A stretch of 64,000 nt of DNA from Gordius sp. MW1 (taxonomy: Eukaryota; Nematomorpha; Gordioida; Gordea; Gordiidae). The translations under genes were made by a program, and so were the position numbers. The notes beneath the pieces are model-generated. The model was not told the DNA's origin. It searched no databases and was given only the letters and a program-made list of their open reading frames with translations. Positions 59,846-64,000 of the stretch are shown here, in pieces (position 1 is the stretch's first letter; every line of letters begins with the position of its first letter). The stretch spans positions 9,532,501 to 9,596,500 of the forward strand of contig OZ038529.1 in NCBI GenBank assembly GCA_964036665.1, read 5' to 3'.

Positions 59846-61491
59846 CCACACGTGCGGTGTAATATCTATGACACGTAGAAAAATTTTACTAATTATATAA
59901 ACTTACGCGCGCCATCTAATAAAGTACAATTCGTGTCTGAGTTTAATAGTAGATTCAATTTAATTAGAAATAACGGGCTATGCTTATACCTTTGAAGGAG
60001 GTTTCGAATTTTGTGTTAGTTTCTATCGATATATTTTATCGTAAATTAGAATCTAATACCTATATTATTTTTTTAAATATTACTTTTTAGGTTTTCTATG
60101 AAATCACAATCTAATTAAATGAAATATATTAACCCAATAATATATGCATTTATAAGGTTAAAAATATATATTACATAGTTGGCTGTCTGTTAGACCATCT
60201 ATAATAAATTTTTAGGTTATATATAAAATTTGGCCAATGGTCATTTTTTTCATTGGTAAGCAGCCAGGACACGGTAAAAGTGGATATAAATTCATAAGTC
60301 AAAAAAAACGAAAAAAAAAAAATTTCGAATCACATTTTGGCCAATGGTCATTTTTTCCATCGGTCAGGAGCCAGCGGACGGCCAAAAAGTCATAATAGCA
60401 ATGGTAGTAACAGGAACAATCATAATAGTCAAAAAAAACGAAAAAATAAACTCAGATTCACATTTTGGCCAATGGTCATTTTTTTCCATTGGTCAGCAGC
60501 CAGCACACGGTAAAAGTGGATATAAATTCACAAGAGTAAAAAAAACGAAAAAAAAATTTTCGAATCACATTTTGGCCAATGGTCATTTTTTTCCATTGGT
60601 CAGCAGCCAGGACACAATAAAAGTGGATATAAATTCATAATAGTCAAAAAAAACGAAATAAAAGTTTTCGAATCACATTTTGGCCAATGGTCATTTTATT
60701 CCATTGGTCAGCAGCCAGCGGACGGCCAAAAAGTCATAATAGCAATGGTAGGAACAGGAACAATCATAATAGTCAAAAAAAACAAAAAAAATAATTTCGA
60801 TTCACATTTTGGCCAATGGTCATTTTTTCCATCGGTCAGGAGCCAGCGGACGGCCAAAAAGTCATAATAGCAATGGTAGTAACAGGAACAATCATAATAG
60901 TCAAAAAAAACGAAAAAATAAACTCGGATTCACATTTTGGCCAATGGTCATTTTTTTCATTGGTCAGCAGCCAACGGACGGCCAAAAAGTCTTATTATCA
61001 ATGATAGTAACAAGAACAATCATAAAAGTCAAAAAAAACTCCGGGATTCTAACCCAAAAACTAGTTAAATTGCATAGCAATTAAAAGTAAACAACTTTTA
61101 TTTATGTTTATTATATAACATTGGTCAGCAGCCAGCGGACGGCCAAAAAACCATAATAGCAATGGTAGAAACAGGAACAATTATAGTAGTCAAAAAAAAC
61201 GAAAAAAATAATTTCGATTCACATTTTGGCCAATGGTCATTTTTTTCATTGGTCAGCAGCCAGCGGACGGCCAAAAATTCTTATTATCAATGATAGTAAC
61301 AAGAACAATCATAAGAGTCAAAAAAAACTCCGGGATTCCAACCCCAAAACTAGTTAAATTGCATAGCAATTAAAAAGTAAACAACTTTTATTTATGTTTA
61401 TTTATAACTAGTTAAATTGCATAGCATTAAAAGTAAACAACTTTTATCTATATTAATTGCTATGCAATTTATGGGATCGTTTTTTGGTGTC

Positions 61492-61570
61492 CGTCCGTCG
61501 TCCGTCGTCCGTCGTCCGTCGTCCGTCGTCCGTCGTCCGTCGTCCGTCGTCCGTCGTCCGTCGTCCGTTA
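61492..61570. repeat. GTCCGTC seven-base microsatellite
   Basis: About eleven copies of GTCCGTC. Because seven is not a multiple of three, all three frames on a strand give the same repeating peptide (RPSSVVR type), which explains the overlapping short frames. Confidence 0.92.
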
Positions 61571-61835
61571 CCCTATCTATTTGCATTGGGTATATTAGGT
61601 TATCGCTTTTTTAAATTAATGGATGAGAAAGAGGTGCCCCACCCCTCATCTCTATCTCCCTCGCTGTGTTATTTTTAATTGCTATGCATAAGAGGTGCCC
61701 CACCCCTCATCTCTATCTCCCTCGGTGTGTTATATAATGGTTATATATAAGATTTGTTAAATTATCTATTATATAAATTTCATTGTATAAATACGGTGGA
61801 TTTGGATTGATAGCGTAGGTAGAGGGAAATGGAAC

Positions 61836-61870
61836 GCAATATTTCGGACACTTGTAGTCCATCTTCAGGA
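61836..61870 (-). other. Hammerhead-core-like motif, left palindrome arm
   Basis: On the minus strand it reads CCTGAAGATGGAC, then TACAAGT, then GTCCGAAATATTG. It resembles the hammerhead core CUGANGA, a stem II (GGAC/GUCC), then GAAA. One extra U lies between CUGAAGA and the stem. Stems I and III were not found, so this is only a resemblance. Confidence 0.25.
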
Positions 61871-63477
61871 AAAAAAAAAAAAAAAGGAGAAGATGAAGTC
61901 TCAAAAAATAAAAATGAAGTAAAGTGATTATAACAACGATGATATAGATACAAAAAAAAAAAAAATTACAAAAACTGGTTATAGCGAGAAATTAACAATA
62001 GCGATTGTAGGGATGGATGTTTTTTATAAGAATAGAGTAGATACATATGGAGATAGGAAAAAGGTGCGAAAAAAGTAAATAGCTAAATAATAAGAAAAAA
62101 GGGGGGAACAGAGTTATTTAATATATAAATATAATAACTGTGCTTAACAAATTATAGTTTTGAGTATTGAACGGGTAGGTAGACATAGTGAATAATATAA
62201 AAATATGTGTGGATGTATGGGCTTGTGGTAATGAAATTGGATGGTCGTTGATTTTGTTTGTTTGTTTTTTGGGCTTGACGCGGTCGATTAAAACGCTTTC
62301 TACGAAATTCCTTTGTTGTATCACGCTATGTGAATGGCAGTCGAGTTATCCAATCTGCCATGTTGAATCTTTAACGATAGTTAGGCTTAGGGTAAGGCGG
62401 AGTAGGTCGCGCATTTTTGGAGCTTTGTGTCGGTGTTCTTTTTTTTTTTTTTTTGTTGTTTTTGTCTCTCCAAGTCTAAAAATTGATGGTAATCGACACA
62501 GGAGAATATATTAATTAAAATTAGAGTATTATCTGTTATGAAATTATAAAGGTAGGTGAGGATGGGTGTGCTTGTAGCTTCGAAATTGGCCGGGTTGGTC
62601 GTTGATTTTCGGCTTGAGGCGATCGATCAGGACGCTTTCTACGAATTTCCTTTCTTGGTTGAATCGTGCTCAAAGCACGATTCAACCAAGAAAGGAAATT
62701 CGTAGAAAGCGTCCTGATCGATCGCCTCAAGCCGAAAATCAACGACCAACCCGGCCAATTTCGAAGCTACAAGCACACCCATCCTCACCTACCTTTATAA
62801 TTTCATAACAGATAATACTCTAATTTTAATTAATATATTCTCCTGTGTCGATTACCATCAATTTTTAGACTTGGAGAGACAAAAACAACAAAAAAAAAAA
62901 AAAAAGAACACCGACACAAAGCTCCAAAAATGCGCGACCTACTCCGCCTTACCCTAAGCCTAACTATCGTTAAAGATTCAACATGGCAGATTGGATAACT
63001 CGACTGCCATTCACATAGCGTGATACAACAAAGGAATTTCGTAGAAAGCGTTTTAATCGACCGCGTCAAGCCCAAAAAACAAACAAACAAAATCAACGAC
63101 CATCCAATTTCATTACCACAAGCCCATACATCCACACATATTTTTATATTATTCACTATGTCTACCTACCCGTTCAATACTCAAAACTATAATTTGTTAA
63201 GCACAGTTATTATATTTATATATTAAATAACTCTGTTCCCCCCTTTTTTCTTATTATTTAGCTATTTACTTTTTTCGCACCTTTTTCCTATCTCCATATG
63301 TATCTACTCTATTCTTATAAAAAACATCCATCCCTACAATCGCTATTGTTAATTTCTCGCTATAACCAGTTTTTGTAATTTTTTTTTTTTTTTTTGTATC
63401 TATATCATCGTTGTTATAATCACTTTACTTCATTTTTATTTTTTGAGACTTCATCTTCTCCTTTTTTTTTTTTTTTT

Positions 63478-63512
63478 TCCTGAAGATGGACTACAAGTGT
63501 CCGAAATATTGC
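63478..63512 (+). other. Hammerhead-core-like motif, right palindrome arm
   Basis: Mirror copy of the left-arm motif with the same CTGAAGA, GGAC/GTCC stem and GAAA. It follows a 17-base T run. Same reservations as for the left copy. Confidence 0.25.
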
Positions 63513-64000
63513 GTTCCATTTCCCTCTACCTACGCTATCAATCCAAATCCACCGTATTTATACAATGAAATTTATATAAACGGATTGAAAATTATTGATC
63601 TATTATATAATAAACATAGATAAAAGTTGTGCTATGCAATTTAACTAGTTATATAATTAACATAAATAAAAGTTGTTTACTTTTAATTGCTATGCAATTT
63701 AACTAGTTTTGGTTATATAATAAATATAAAAGTTGTTTACTTTTAATGCTATGCAATTTAACTAGTTATAAATAAACATAAATAAAAGTTGTTTACTTTT
63801 TAATTGCTATGCAATTTAACTAGTTTTGGGGTTGGAATCCCGGAGTTTTTTTTGACTCTTATGATTGTTCTTGTTACTATCATTGATAATAAGAATTTTT
63901 GGCCGTCCGCTGGCTGCTGACCAATGAAAAAAATGACCATTGGCCAAAATGTGAATCGAAATTATTTTTTTCGTTTTTTTTTGACTACTATAATTGTTCC

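Larger units (their letters stand above)
59320..61340. repeat. Tandem/dispersed ~108-130-base repeats
   Basis: The unit core is GGCCAATGGTCATTTTTT, CATTGGTCAGCAGCCAGCGG, ACGGCCAAAAAGTCATAATA and GTCAAAAAAAACG. Copies begin near 59321, 59590 (partial), 60232, 60341, 60463, 60571, 60679, 60809, 60938, 61115 (partial) and 61226. Each unit has an internal inverted pair CCAATG...CATTGG. Short frames through it are accidental. Confidence 0.88.
61173..64000. repeat. Large near-perfect palindrome centred at 62672
   Basis: Left arm ≤61173-62670, right arm 62674-64000 and beyond the window, spacer CAA (62671-62673). Positions x and 125344-x pair exactly over at least 61990-63350. For example, the frames 62188-62514 (plus) and 62830-63156 (minus) have identical translations. 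Differences are A/T-run lengths (16 vs 17 A near 61870/63470; 14 vs 17 near 61955/63380). One replaced block also differs: left 61447-61766 with the GTCCGTC microsatellite, right ~63578-63765. Beyond it the arms match again out to 61173/64000. Confidence 0.92.

Noticed and set aside
60344..61084. Frames of 60-98 codons through the tandem repeats
   Set aside because: They repeat MVIFSIGQEPADGQK-like segments because the DNA is tandemly repeated; no independent evidence of coding.
61398..61678. Overlapping frames with RPSSVVR and DDGRRTT repeats
   Set aside because: Produced by the GTCCGTC microsatellite, whose seven-base period keeps every frame open.
62118..63226. Mirror-image open frames of 68 and 108 codons around 62672
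   Set aside because: They duplicate each other because of the palindrome, include runs of F from T tracts and show no conserved domain; the frame crossing the centre encodes its own reverse complement.

Overview
The window is AT-rich animal nuclear DNA. Genes are split by GT-AG introns and surrounded by interspersed repeats. The four recognisable host genes (DEK, a ZNF800-type zinc-finger protein, an ADAMTS-like metalloprotease, an SLC5/SGLT-type transporter) are metazoan. RTE-type LINEs, Helitrons, hAT elements and a Gypsy LTR element point to an invertebrate, possibly an arthropod. I cannot name the species. There is no operon, CRISPR array or bacterial signal.

Layout. 1-386: 3' end of a LINE. 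1953-5578 (minus): DEK-like chromatin gene, eleven exons resolved, last exon not found. 7750-23373: a decayed RTE LINE opened by later insertions. One is a 1.1 kb hAT (9136-10222). The largest is a 10.7 kb nest (11949-22610) bounded by hAT-like ends and a perfect 8-bp duplication. The nest holds palindromic TA-flanked elements, a TIR element, an RT plus restriction-like nuclease retroelement and a LINE that jumped into a copy of that retroelement. 24181-29834 (minus): ZNF800-like gene, two exons, 1,230 residues. 30074-31717: TTAA-flanked, piggyBac-like element. 33185-36470: decayed RTE/BovB relics. 36959-39373: hAT containing a Helitron containing a MITE. 39692-42729 (minus): near full-length RTE LINE with a 13-bp duplication.

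43537-46320 (plus): ADAMTS-like protease with a C-terminal membrane anchor, 5' exons missing. It converges on a small unrecognised two-exon gene (46518-48617, minus) whose intron carries a hAT-like element. 48882-55705 (minus): internally deleted Gypsy LTR retrotransposon whose 3' LTR was split by a 3.4 kb Helitron (48922-52294). 56995-58773 (minus): last two exons of an SLC5-type sodium-coupled transporter. 59320-64000: tandem repeats, a tRNA-derived SINE head and a large, nearly perfect palindrome centred on 62672 that runs off the right edge.

The host genes show no functional link to each other. The strongest signals are the order of nested insertions, the retroelement whose 3' end abuts palindromic elements at several sites, the large palindrome, the membrane-anchored ADAMTS-like protein and the unrecognised small gene. 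All gene models come from reading splice sites and reading frame by eye; no search or expression data were available.
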